Assembly: GCF_002270415.1 (NCBI RefSeq)
Contig: NZ_NNRI01000022.1
Location: forward strand, 620,001 to 684,000
DNA length: 64,000 nt
From: Mesorhizobium sophorae
GTDB lineage: Bacteria; Pseudomonadota; Alphaproteobacteria; Rhizobiales; Rhizobiaceae
Direction of reading: 5' to 3'
Below, piece after piece: positions 8,999-17,804 of this stretch (positions within the stretch are counted from its first letter, which is position 1; every line of letters begins with the position of its first letter). Made by a program: the position numbers and the translations under genes. A model generated the notes under the pieces. The model had not been told where the DNA came from. It worked only from the letters and a program-made list of their open reading frames with translations, and searched no databases.

Positions 8999-9667
8999 AT
9001 GGCTTCCTTCAGGCCCAAATACATCACCTTCGACTGCTACGGCACGTTGACCCATTTCCAGATGGCGGAAGCGGCGCGAGACCTCTACGGCAGCCGGCTC
9101 GACGAACCGCGCATGCAGGAGTTCATCAAGAACTTCGCGGCGTATCGGCTCGACGAGATCATGGGCGACTGGAAGCCCTATGCCGACGTCGTTCACAACG
9201 CGCTCGAGCGCTCCTGCAAGCGCAATGGCGTCGCCTTCAGCGCCGACGACGCCAGGATGGTCTATGAGCGTGTCCCGACCTGGGGACCGCACGCGGACGT
9301 CCCGGCCGGCCTGGCGAAGGTGGCCAAGGAGATTCCGCTGGTCATCCTGTCCAACGCCATGAACGCGCAGATCATGTCCAATGTCGAAAAGCTAGGCGCG
9401 CCGTTCCATGCCGTCTACACGGCCGAGCAGGCGCAGGCCTACAAGCCTCGCTTCCAAGCCTTCGAATACATGCTCGACATGCTGGGCTGCGGTACGGAGG
9501 ACATCCTTCACTGCTCGTCTTCGTTCCGCTACGACCTGATGTCGGCCCACGATCTCGGCATAAAGAACAAGGTCTGGGTCAACCGGGGCCACGAACCGGC
9601 CAACCCGTACTATGGCTATGTCGAGATATCAGACATTTCGGGTCTTCCAGGCGTGGTCGGTCTCTGA
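8999..9667 (+). CDS. HAD-family hydrolase, haloacid dehalogenase type II (copy 2)
   Basis: This 222-aa protein begins MASFRPKYITFDCYGT, with the canonical DxYGT nucleophile motif. It also has IPLVILSNAMN (motif II Ser), YKPRFQAFEY (Lys) and CSSSFRYDLMSAHDLGI (acidic C-terminal motif). The ATG at 8999 has GGAG ten bases upstream; a longer frame from 8507 is unconserved and antisense to the GNAT gene. It lies 16 bp before the FAD oxidase gene, so the two are probably cotranscribed. It differs clearly from the HAD protein encoded at 5492-6214, so this is not a recent duplication. Confidence 0.9.
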   Translation: MASFRPKYITFDCYGTLTHFQMAEAARDLYGSRLDEPRMQEFIKNFAAYRLDEIMGDWKPYADVVHNALERSCKRNGVAFSADDARMVYERVPTWGPHADVPAGLAKVAKEIPLVILSNAMNAQIMSNVEKLGAPFHAVYTAEQAQAYKPRFQAFEYMLDMLGCGTEDILHCSSSFRYDLMSAHDLGIKNKVWVNRGHEPANPYYGYVEISDISGLPGVVGL

Positions 9668-9683
9668 AACAGGCGGGTTGCCG

Positions 9684-10958
9684 ATGAAGTTCGTCTCCTA
9701 CTGGCACGACACGGCCCCTGTCTTTTCCGGCGGGGCGCAAACCCCAGTCGAGGGGCACTACGATGCCGCCATCATCGGCGGCGGCTTCACCGGTCTCGCC
9801 GCGGCGCGCCAACTGGCGAAGGCTGGCGCCAAGGTCGCCGTGCTGGAGGCGGAGCGGGTCGGCTGGGGCGCATCCGGTCGCAATGGCGGGCACTTGAACA
9901 ACGGCCTCGCCCACAGCTATCTCTCGGCCAAGGCCGAGCTCGGCAAGGAACGCGCAATCGCGCTCTACCGGGCGCTCGACGACTCTGTCGATACCATTGA
10001 GGCGCTGGTCGCCGAAGAGGGCATCGACTGCAATTTCCGCCGCGCCGGCAAGCTGAAGCTCGCCTCCAAGCCGCTGCATTTCGAAGCGATCGTCCGCAAC
10101 TTCGAAGCCCTCCATGCCGAAGTCGATCCGGATACGGAGCTGCTGTCGACGGCCGATCTCAAGTCCGAGATTGGCTCGCCCTTCCACGGCGCGATGCTGT
10201 CGAAGAAGAGCGCCATGATGCATATGGGCCGCTATGTGGCAGGCTTGGCCACGGCCGCCGCCCGCCACGGTGCGGTGATCCACGAGAACGCGGCGGTGAC
10301 CGACCGCAAGCAGGCCGGCAACAGGCATGAGCTGACAACCTCCCGCGGGCGGATCAGCACCGACAATGTGCTGGTGGCGACCGGCGCTTACACGACGCCG
10401 AATTTCGGCTATTTCCGCCGCAGGATCATCTCCGTCGGCAGCTTCATCATCGCTACAAGGCCGTTGAGCGACGCCGAGATCGCTGCGACCATGCCCGGCA
10501 ACCGGACATGCGTGACATCGATGAACATAGGCAACTACTTCCGGCTTTCGCCGGACAGGCGCCTGATCTTCGGCGGTCGCGCACGCTTCTCGGCGACATC
10601 GGACCAGCGCTCCGATGCCAGGAGCGGACAGATATTGCAGGCAGGCCTTGCGGCGATCTTCCCGCAACTGGGCAAGGTCGAGATCGACTATTGCTGGGGC
10701 GGGCTGGTCGACATGACCAAGGACCGTTTTCCGCGGGCCGGCTACCATGACGGTGTCTGGTACGCGATGGGCTATTCCGGCCACGGCGCGCAGCTTTCCA
10801 CGCATCTCGGCATGATCCTGGCTGATGCCATGCTCGGCCGCGAGGACCGCAATCCGATCAAGGGGCTCGAGTGGCCTTCCATTCCCGGCTATTCCGGCAA
10901 GCCCTGGTTCCTGCCGATGGTCGGCCTCTACTACAAGGCGCTCGACCGGATCCAGTGA
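9684..10958 (+). CDS. FAD-dependent amine oxidoreductase (DAO/OrdL/PuuB-like)
   Basis: This 424-aa flavoprotein of the DAO superfamily has an FAD dinucleotide-binding motif (AAIIGGGFTGLAAARQLAKAG, glycines near residue 32), the family motif GASGRNGGHLNNG, and a C-terminal FAD-binding stretch WYAMGYSGHGAQLSTHLG. It resembles gamma-glutamylputrescine oxidase and similar secondary-amine oxidases, which yield an aldehyde and H2O2. The start at 9684 (MKFVSYWHD) is chosen because the OrdL-type N-terminus begins there. It would feed the aldehyde dehydrogenases encoded opposite. Confidence 0.9.
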   Translation: MKFVSYWHDTAPVFSGGAQTPVEGHYDAAIIGGGFTGLAAARQLAKAGAKVAVLEAERVGWGASGRNGGHLNNGLAHSYLSAKAELGKERAIALYRALDDSVDTIEALVAEEGIDCNFRRAGKLKLASKPLHFEAIVRNFEALHAEVDPDTELLSTADLKSEIGSPFHGAMLSKKSAMMHMGRYVAGLATAAARHGAVIHENAAVTDRKQAGNRHELTTSRGRISTDNVLVATGAYTTPNFGYFRRRIISVGSFIIATRPLSDAEIAATMPGNRTCVTSMNIGNYFRLSPDRRLIFGGRARFSATSDQRSDARSGQILQAGLAAIFPQLGKVEIDYCWGGLVDMTKDRFPRAGYHDGVWYAMGYSGHGAQLSTHLGMILADAMLGREDRNPIKGLEWPSIPGYSGKPWFLPMVGLYYKALDRIQ

Positions 10959-10983
10959 TCGTCGAACCGGACCGTCCGGGCTG

Positions 10984-12441
10984 TCAGTCTAGCCCGCCGA
11001 TGTGGAAGCTCTTCATCTCGAGATATTCCTCGATGCCGGCCTGCGCACCCTCACGGCCGAGGCCGGACTGCTTGACGCCGCCGAAGGGGGCGACTTCCAT
11101 CGAGACCGAGCCGGTGTTGAGCCCCACCATACCGAACTCCAGCGCTTCGCCGACGCGCCAGGCGCGTTTCAGGTTCTCGGTGTAGAAGTAGGAAGCAAGC
11201 CCGTAGGGCGTGCCGTTGGCGATCGCGATCGCTTCCTCTTCCGTCTCGAACCGGAAAAGCGGCGCGACCGGGCCAAACGTTTCCTCGCCGGCGAGCTGCA
11301 TGTCTCTCGTGGCGCCGGTCAGCACCAGCGGCGCGACATATTGAGGACCCTCCGGCAGCGCCGGCTTCTCGCTGATGATCACAGCACCCTTGGCGATCGC
11401 GTCGTCGACATGTCGGTTGATCTTCTCGACCGCCGCCATGTTGATCATCGGCCCGATGGTGACGCCAGGCTGCGTGCCGGGCCCCACCGTCATGGCGTTG
11501 ACGCTCGCGGAAAGCTTCGCGGCGAAGGTTTCGTAGACAGTGGCCTGGACGAGAATGCGGTTGGCGCAGACGCAGGTCTGGCCGCCGTTGCGGAACTTCG
11601 AGACAAGCGCGCCCTCGACGGCGAGATCGAGATCGGCGTCGTCGAAGACGATGAGAGGCGCGTTGCCGCCGAGTTCGAGACTGAGCCGCTTAACGCTGTC
11701 CGCCGCTCCACGCATCAGCAGCGAACCCACCCGCGTCGAGCCGGTGAAGGAGATCTTGCGAACGGTTTCGTTCGCCATGATCTCGTTGCCGATTTCGGCC
11801 GGCATGCCGGTGACGATGTTGATGACGCCGGCGGGGATGCCCGCGCGCTCGGCAAGCACGCCGAGCGCCAGCGCCGAATAGGGGGTGAACTCGGATGGCT
11901 TGATGACCACCGTGCAGCCGGCAGCCAGCGCCGGCGCGACCTTGCGGGTGATCATCGCGTTGGGGAAGTTCCACGGCGTGATGATGCCGCACACACCGAC
12001 CGGTTCCTTCAGCACGATGATGCGCCTGTCTGGCGTCGGCGAGGGGATGGTGTGGCCGTTGATGCGGCGGGCTTCCTCGGCGAACCATTTGACGAAGGAC
12101 GCGCCGTAACGGATCTCGCCCCTGGCCTCGTCCAGCGGCTTACCCTGTTCCGTCGTCAGGATCAGCGCGAGATCGTCCAGATGCGCCAGCATCAGGCCAT
12201 GCCAGGCCTCCAGGAGGCCGGCTCGCTCGGCGTTGGTCTTCTTCTTCCAATCCGCATTGGCGGAAGCGGCGGCCTCTATGGCCGCGCGGGTCTCCGGACC
12301 GGCCATGTCGGGCACAGTGCCGATCGCTCCCTGCGTTGCCGGGTCGACGACTTCGACCGTCCTCCCGGAGCCTGCAGCGACCCACTTACCGCCGACCAGG
12401 CCGGCATCACGGAAGAGACTTTTGTCTTTCAGGTTTTTCAT
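10984..12441 (-). CDS. gabD: NAD(P)-dependent succinate-semialdehyde dehydrogenase family
   Basis: This 485-aa aldehyde dehydrogenase has the oxyanion Asn and cofactor site in ITPWNFPNAM, SFTGSTRVGS, the catalytic Glu in LSLELGGNAP and the catalytic Cys in NGGQTCVCANR. The paired cysteines (CVC) and the C-terminal GGVKQSGLGREG ending fit the GabD subgroup. It oxidises an aldehyde such as succinate semialdehyde. It ends 25 bp from the convergent FAD oxidase gene and sits in a leftward run of six catabolic genes. The exact substrate may differ from succinate semialdehyde. Confidence 0.9.
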   Translation of the reverse strand: MKNLKDKSLFRDAGLVGGKWVAAGSGRTVEVVDPATQGAIGTVPDMAGPETRAAIEAAASANADWKKKTNAERAGLLEAWHGLMLAHLDDLALILTTEQGKPLDEARGEIRYGASFVKWFAEEARRINGHTIPSPTPDRRIIVLKEPVGVCGIITPWNFPNAMITRKVAPALAAGCTVVIKPSEFTPYSALALGVLAERAGIPAGVINIVTGMPAEIGNEIMANETVRKISFTGSTRVGSLLMRGAADSVKRLSLELGGNAPLIVFDDADLDLAVEGALVSKFRNGGQTCVCANRILVQATVYETFAAKLSASVNAMTVGPGTQPGVTIGPMINMAAVEKINRHVDDAIAKGAVIISEKPALPEGPQYVAPLVLTGATRDMQLAGEETFGPVAPLFRFETEEEAIAIANGTPYGLASYFYTENLKRAWRVGEALEFGMVGLNTGSVSMEVAPFGGVKQSGLGREGAQAGIEEYLEMKSFHIGGLD

Positions 12442-12458
12442 CGAAAACGACCTTGCAA

Positions 12459-13508
12459 TCAGGGGAATGCCGCGACGATGGCGGCCGTGATGGTTTCCGT
12501 GGTGTCCTTGCCGGCAGTTGTTCCAACGCCTCGCGCGGTCGTCGCCTCGATCGCCTTCATCACGCGGCTGGCCGCGGCCTTTTCGCCCAGATGGTCGAGC
12601 ATCATTGCGCCGGACCAGATGGTGGCGATCGGATTGGCGATGCCGAGATGGGCGATGTCAGGCGCGGAGCCGTGCACCGGCTCGAACATGGATGGCGCCG
12701 AGCGATCGGGGTTGATGTTAGCGGAGGCCGCGTAGCCGAGCCCGCCCTGGATCGCTGCGCCGATATCGGTCAGGATGTCGCCGAACAGGTTGGAGGCGAC
12801 GACCACGTCGAGGCTCTCCGGCGCCATGATCATGCGCGCGGCGAGCGCGTCTACATGATAGCTGGTCACTTCGACGTCGGAGTACTCGGCGGCCAGCTTG
12901 CGGGTAATCTCGTCCCAGAACACCATCGAATATTTCTGCGCGTTGGATTTGGTGACGGAGGCGAGCTTGCCGCGCCGCGCCCGCGCCTGCTCGAAGCCGA
13001 AGCGCAGGATGCGCTCGACGCCGGCACGAGTGAAGATCGAGGTCTCCACGGCGACCTCGTCCAGCGTGCCTTGATGCACGCGCCCGCCGGCGCCCGAATA
13101 TTCGCCTTCGGTGTTCTCTCGGATGCACAATATGTCGAAGTTTTCCGCCCGCAGCGGCCCTGTCACGCCCGGCAGCAGGCGGTGCGGCCGGATGTTGGCG
13201 TACTGCACGAATGCCTTGCGGATCGGCAGCAGCAGGCCGTGCAGCGAAACGGAATCCGGCACCTCCGCCGGCCAGCCGACCGCGCCGAGAAGGATGGCGT
13301 CGAAGCCGCGCAAGGTCTCGATGCCGTCCTCGGGCATCATGCAGCCCGTCTGCTTGAATAAGCGGCAGGACCAGGGCAACTCGGTTCCCGCTACGGCAAA
13401 GCCAAAGTTTCTGGCCGCCGTTTCCAGCACTGTCCAAGCGGCGGCGGTCACATCGCGGCCGATGCCGTCACCAGGGATCAGGGCGATCGAGTAGGTCGTC
13501 ATCGGCAT
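12459..13508 (-). CDS. Tartrate/isopropylmalate/isocitrate dehydrogenase family
   Basis: This beta-decarboxylating dehydrogenase of about 349 aa has ALIPGDGIGRDV near the N-terminus, CIRENTEGEYSG, the metal and substrate loop NLFGDILTDIGAAIQGGLG, and the cofactor loop FEPVHGSAPDIAHLGIANP. The sequence is closest to the tartrate/D-malate dehydrogenase (TtuC/DmlA) group rather than LeuB. GTG at 13511, ATG at 13508 and ATG at 13502 are all possible starts. It lies only a few bases after the preceding aldehyde dehydrogenase stop, so it is operonic. It probably oxidises a 2-hydroxy acid intermediate. Confidence 0.88.
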   Translation of the reverse strand: MPMTTYSIALIPGDGIGRDVTAAAWTVLETAARNFGFAVAGTELPWSCRLFKQTGCMMPEDGIETLRGFDAILLGAVGWPAEVPDSVSLHGLLLPIRKAFVQYANIRPHRLLPGVTGPLRAENFDILCIRENTEGEYSGAGGRVHQGTLDEVAVETSIFTRAGVERILRFGFEQARARRGKLASVTKSNAQKYSMVFWDEITRKLAAEYSDVEVTSYHVDALAARMIMAPESLDVVVASNLFGDILTDIGAAIQGGLGYAASANINPDRSAPSMFEPVHGSAPDIAHLGIANPIATIWSGAMMLDHLGEKAAASRVMKAIEATTARGVGTTAGKDTTETITAAIVAAFP

Positions 13509-13512
13509 CACT

Positions 13513-14976
13513 TCAAAGGCTGATCAGGACACTCTTGGTCCTGCGGTTGGCGAGATAGGCCTCACGGCCAAGATCCTTGCCGATGCCGGACCGCTTGTAG
13601 CCCCCGGTTGGCAGGATATGGTCGCGCGAGCGGCTGTAGCGGTTGACCCAGACGGTGCCCGCTTCGAGCTTGCGCGCGAAGCGGATGGTGCGGGACAGGT
13701 CGGAGGTGAAGAGGCCGGAAGCCAGTCCGTAGGTCGGGTGGCTGGATAGCGCCAGCGCCTCCGCCTCGGTCTCGAAGGTCTGGACGGTCAGGACGGGGCC
13801 AAAGATTTCCTCGACGATCGCCGGATTGGCCTGGTCGACGTCTGCGATCAGCGTCGGCTCGTAGAAATAGCCGAGGCTGTCCATCGCGGCGCCGCCGGTC
13901 AGGCATTGGCCGCCGGCTTCGACCGCGGCCCGCACGATGCCGTCGACACGCGCCCTTTGCCGTTCCGAGATGACAGGGGAATACTGCGTCGCCTCGTCCC
14001 AGGTCGGGCCGGGCCGCACCGCCTTCATCTTCTCCAGGATTGTGGCCGTCAGCCTGTCGGCCACGCTCTTCTCGACGATCAGGCGCGTGCCGGCGACACA
14101 GGCCTGGCCGGCATTGAAGGTGACGCTGCCGGCGATCGCCGTCGCTGCCTTCTCCAGATCGGCATCGGCAAAGACGATCTGCGGGCTCTTGCCGCCGAGT
14201 TCCAGCGTCATCGGTTTGACGCCGGTGCGAGCGACGTTTTCCATGATGGCCGAACCGGCGCGGGTCGAGCCGGTGAAGCTGACCTTGGCGATCTCGGGAT
14301 GGCCGGTCAGCGCCGTTCCAGTCGTCGGGCCGTCTCCCAGGACTACGTTTATGAGCCCTGCCGGTAAGCCTGCCCTCACGGCGAGTTGTGCCATGTAGAC
14401 TGCGGAAAAGGGCGTCATTTCCGACGGCTTCAGCACGACCGCATTGCCCGCGGCCAGTGCCGGACCAAGCTTCCAGCCAGCCATCGAGATGGGGAAGTTC
14501 CACGGCGTGATCGCGCCGACCACGCCATAGGGCTCGCTCATGATCATGCCGAGACTGGCGTCGTCGGTCGGCACCAGCTCGCTGCCTTCCTTGTCGGCGA
14601 ATTCGGCAAAGAAGCGGATCTGCTCGGCGGTTATGGCAATGTCGCCGGCGACGAGCTGGCCGACGGGCCGCGTCGAGCACAGCGCCTCGATTTTTGCCAG
14701 CGTTTCGGCTTCCGCGTCGATCAGGTCGGCCCAGGCCTGGAGCGCCCTGGTGCGCTCGCGCGGCCGAACGCCGCCCCAGTTGCTGGTCTTCAGCGCCGCC
14801 TTGGCGCCCGCTACCGCCTGGTCGACCATTTCGACGCCGGCCACGGGGCTGACGGCGTATGCCTTGCCATCCGACGGGCGGCGCATCTCGATCGCACCCT
14901 CGGCCGCGATCAGCCCCCCGTCGATAAAATGGCCGACGGGAAGGGAGACGGTATCCGGGTCGAAGCTCAGGCCCAT
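13513..14976 (-). CDS. Aldehyde dehydrogenase family protein
   Basis: This 487-aa NAD(P)-dependent aldehyde dehydrogenase has TPWNFPISMAGWKLGPALA, the glycine-rich FTGSTRAG, the catalytic Glu in LELGGKSPQ and the catalytic Cys in NAGQACVAGTR. It is only distantly similar to the SSADH-type enzyme encoded at 10984-12441 (single CVA rather than CVC), so the two probably act on different aldehydes. It is followed almost without gap by the tartrate dehydrogenase-like gene. Confidence 0.9.
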   Translation of the reverse strand: MGLSFDPDTVSLPVGHFIDGGLIAAEGAIEMRRPSDGKAYAVSPVAGVEMVDQAVAGAKAALKTSNWGGVRPRERTRALQAWADLIDAEAETLAKIEALCSTRPVGQLVAGDIAITAEQIRFFAEFADKEGSELVPTDDASLGMIMSEPYGVVGAITPWNFPISMAGWKLGPALAAGNAVVLKPSEMTPFSAVYMAQLAVRAGLPAGLINVVLGDGPTTGTALTGHPEIAKVSFTGSTRAGSAIMENVARTGVKPMTLELGGKSPQIVFADADLEKAATAIAGSVTFNAGQACVAGTRLIVEKSVADRLTATILEKMKAVRPGPTWDEATQYSPVISERQRARVDGIVRAAVEAGGQCLTGGAAMDSLGYFYEPTLIADVDQANPAIVEEIFGPVLTVQTFETEAEALALSSHPTYGLASGLFTSDLSRTIRFARKLEAGTVWVNRYSRSRDHILPTGGYKRSGIGKDLGREAYLANRRTKSVLISL

Positions 14977-15124
14977 GGGCGCCCACTCTCAGCTGTTCTG
15001 GAGGAGCCTAGCCCGCGCAACAGCGCAGCATGCACCGTTCGAAGATCGGTCGCGGATGATTGTTGCGTGCTGGCGATGAGGGACGGCAAAATCTGTTGCG
15101 GCGGCGCCGGCTCGCGCAGACCCA

Positions 15125-15505
15125 CTACCCTACCGTGACGTAGATCTTGCGCACCGTTTCGATGGTCTTCCAGACACCGGTGAAGCCGGGCTTCATCACG
15201 AAGCTGTCGCCGGCGCGGTAGGTCACCGCCTCGCCGGCGTCGGGCGTGATCTCGATCGCGCCGGAGAGGATGTGGCAGAACTCGAAGGTCTCGCCCTTGA
15301 TCGAGCGCGTCTCGCCTGGCGTCGCTTCCCAGACGCCAGTGTGGACGAGATCGCCCTTGGCGACGTCCTGCGCCCAGGTCTTGAAGGCGGGGTCGCCGGC
15401 TATCAGCCGTTCGGGCAACGCCTTGGACTGGCGTGGCGGGAAAGATGGGGCGGTGTCGACGGTCTTGAGCAGGGACAAATGATGGCCTTTCAGGTTGGAT
15501 TTCAA
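15125..15505 (-). CDS. Cupin domain protein (Cupin_3/EutQ-like)
   Basis: This 126-aa single-domain cupin shows the two cupin motif regions, around GETFEFCHILSGAIEITPD and YRAGDSFVMKPGFTGVW, followed by ETVRKIYVTVG, as in DUF861/Cupin_3 proteins. The TTG start at 15505 overlaps the stop of the upstream reductase gene (TTGA), so the genes are translationally coupled. Members of this group accompany amino acid, ureide or amine catabolic genes, but the reaction is unknown. Confidence 0.8.
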   Translation of the reverse strand: MKSNLKGHHLSLLKTVDTAPSFPPRQSKALPERLIAGDPAFKTWAQDVAKGDLVHTGVWEATPGETRSIKGETFEFCHILSGAIEITPDAGEAVTYRAGDSFVMKPGFTGVWKTIETVRKIYVTVG

Positions 15506-16425
15506 TAGCCGCGCGACCGGTCGACGAGCCCGATGGGATCGACCCCGGCGCGGTGGCGTCGGATGTTTTCGATGACGGCGCGTGCGGCGCTCGCGGGCTG
15601 GGTGACGCTGGCGACATGCGGGGTCAGTATGATCTTCTGATGCGACCAGAAGGGATGGCCTGCGGGCAGCGGTTCGGGATCGGTGACGTCGATCATCGCC
15701 GCCGAGAGTTGGCCACTGTCGAGCGCAGAGACAAGCGCTTCATGATCGAGCTGTGGCCCGCGTCCCGTGTGGACGAGCGCCGCGCCTTTTGGCAGCCTCG
15801 CAAACAGGTCGGCATCGAGGAAACCGTGCGTGTCCTCGGTTAGCGGCAGCAGGCAAACCAGTATGTCGCTGGCCACCAGCGTCCGCTCCAACCCGAGCTC
15901 GCCGTGGTGACAGGTCACGCCGTCAATCTGCCGTGGCGAGCGGCTCCAGCCGGCGAGCGGGAAACCGAAGGGCTTCAGCCGGTCGAGGACGGCCTGGCCG
16001 AGTTGCCCGAGGCCAAGCACGCCGATCCGGCGCGACCCGGCCTGCAGCTGTGGGATGTCACGCCATTCGCCGGCGCGTTGCTGTGCCAGATAGGCGGGCA
16101 GGTTGCGATGCAGGGCGAGCACGGCCAGCGTCACATACTCCTGCATCATGCGCACGATGCCTTCCTCGACCGTGCGCACGATCTTCACCTGTTCCGGTAA
16201 GGTATCGAGGCGGAACTGGTCTACGCCGGCGCCAATGGAGAACAGGATCTCCAGGTTCCTGTAGCGCGCGAGGTCTTCTGGCGCGGTCCAGGTAATGAGA
16301 TAGCGTACGGAGTCAGGATCGACTGTTGCGGCATCCATAGTGAAGGGGACGTCCGGTAGTTCCTCGGCGAAGGCATCGGCGAAGATCGCTCCGCGCCGCG
16401 CATCGGAATTGAACAGGAATGTCAT
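15502..16425 (-). CDS. D-2-hydroxyacid dehydrogenase, GhrA-like (glyoxylate/hydroxypyruvate reductase)
   Basis: This 307-aa NAD(P)H-dependent reductase has the Rossmann motif GVLGLGQLGQAV, the substrate Arg in HTGRGPQLDHEAL, the Glu in DVTDPEPLP and the catalytic His in LTPHVASVTQP. The short length and N-terminus fit the GhrA group. Its stop overlaps the cupin start by 4 bp, and it lies 12 bp after the ArgE-like gene. It would reduce a 2-oxo acid such as glyoxylate or hydroxypyruvate formed in the pathway. Confidence 0.88.
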   Translation of the reverse strand: MTFLFNSDARRGAIFADAFAEELPDVPFTMDAATVDPDSVRYLITWTAPEDLARYRNLEILFSIGAGVDQFRLDTLPEQVKIVRTVEEGIVRMMQEYVTLAVLALHRNLPAYLAQQRAGEWRDIPQLQAGSRRIGVLGLGQLGQAVLDRLKPFGFPLAGWSRSPRQIDGVTCHHGELGLERTLVASDILVCLLPLTEDTHGFLDADLFARLPKGAALVHTGRGPQLDHEALVSALDSGQLSAAMIDVTDPEPLPAGHPFWSHQKIILTPHVASVTQPASAARAVIENIRRHRAGVDPIGLVDRSRGY

Positions 16426-16437
16426 TCCGGTTCCCCT

Positions 16438-17562
16438 TCAAGCCGCGCAGCGGGCGCCGAGCGCCTCGATCAATCGCTGGCAGGCGGCGAGTTCGCTGGT
16501 GAGAATGTACTCATCCGGCTTGTGGGCGCGATCGATGTCGCCGGGGCCGCAGATGATCGCATCGACCCCGGCAGCTTGGTAAAGTCCGGCCTCCGTGCCG
16601 TAGCTGACGGCGGCAAGCGGCGCTTCGCCGGTCAGATCGGCTAACAGTGCCGCCAGTGCCGCGTCCTGCGGCAGCGACAGCGCCGGATAGGCGCTCATCG
16701 GCGTCCACTCGACCCGAAAGCCTTCGACCGCAAGGGCCTCGGCTCGCGCCTTGACCGACGTGAGCAGGCTGGCCGGGTCGACGCCTGGAATGGCGCGCGC
16801 CTCCAGGTCCAGCGTGCAGGTGCCGGGAATGATGTTGACCGACTGTCCGCCCGCCACCACGCCCGCTTGCAGCGAGGAGTAGGGCGGCTCGAAGGCAGGG
16901 TCGAACGGACCGTTCGCTAGCCGCTCGGCTTCGCTCACGGCCGTGCTCAGCGCACCGGCCATGGCGTGGATGGCGTTGAGGCCGAGATCGGGCCGCGAGG
17001 AATGGCCTGAGCGCCCGTTGATCGTCACGCGGCCGGCCGCCTTGCCCTTGTGGCCGCGCACGGCGCGCATGCCGCTCGGCTCGCCGACGATGACACCGAG
17101 CGGCTTCGCGCAAAGCTCGGGGAGGCGAGCGATCAAATGCGGCACGCCGCGGCATCCGACCTCCTCGTCATAGGAGAAGGCAAGATGAATTGGCCTGGCA
17201 AGGCCCAGTCCCGTCAGCGCAGGCACCGCCGCGAGCGCCGCGGCCAGAAACCCCTTCATGTCAGTTGTGCCGCGTCCGTAGAGTCGCGTGCCCTCTCGGC
17301 GCAGCGCGAAAGGAGCCGAACTCCATTGCGGCTCGCCGGCAGGAACGACGTCCATGTGGCCGGACAGGATGTAGCCAGGGACATCGGCGGGGCCGATCGT
17401 CGCGAACAGATTGGAACGGTCGCCTTCTGGCCCCGGGAGCACCGTGACCTGCGCCCCGTGCTCTACGAGATGGGCCTCTATCCAGCCGGCGATATCACCG
17501 TTCGGCTTGCCGGCGACCGATGGAAAGGCGACGAGACGGTCGAGGATGTCGAAGACGTCCAT
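16438..17562 (-). CDS. ArgE/DapE family M20 deacylase
   Basis: This 374-aa zinc amidohydrolase of the acetylornithine deacetylase group has metal ligands in SGHMDVVPAG, GRGTTDMKGF, DEEVGCRG and VGEPSG, and the last His in HKPDEY. The ATG at 17562 is chosen because GAGGG lies five bases upstream; a TTG at 17574 would overlap that site. It is the first gene of the leftward run 17562-10984. It probably removes an acyl group from an N-acylated amino compound. In this context it may act on the products of the two GNAT acetyltransferases, but that is inference. Confidence 0.88.
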   Translation of the reverse strand: MDVFDILDRLVAFPSVAGKPNGDIAGWIEAHLVEHGAQVTVLPGPEGDRSNLFATIGPADVPGYILSGHMDVVPAGEPQWSSAPFALRREGTRLYGRGTTDMKGFLAAALAAVPALTGLGLARPIHLAFSYDEEVGCRGVPHLIARLPELCAKPLGVIVGEPSGMRAVRGHKGKAAGRVTINGRSGHSSRPDLGLNAIHAMAGALSTAVSEAERLANGPFDPAFEPPYSSLQAGVVAGGQSVNIIPGTCTLDLEARAIPGVDPASLLTSVKARAEALAVEGFRVEWTPMSAYPALSLPQDAALAALLADLTGEAPLAAVSYGTEAGLYQAAGVDAIICGPGDIDRAHKPDEYILTSELAACQRLIEALGARCAA

Positions 17563-17804
17563 TCCAGCCCTCAAAGCATTTCGGGTCCACCGGGATCGAT
17601 ACCGTCGACCATACGCTGCTAGATTTCCGGAGAGGATGTGCGCGTTCTTTCGCGATTGCGTGCCGAAAGCGGAAATGTTTCAGTTGAATCTAGCGTTGGT
17701 GCGCGGCTTTCGAGCAAATCGTACCGGTCTGCTTGTTTAGCGTTGGTAGGGGCAGAGGGTGGCCGTCGGTGCGTCGCCCTCTGGTACGATAATCTTGCAG
17801 GGGC

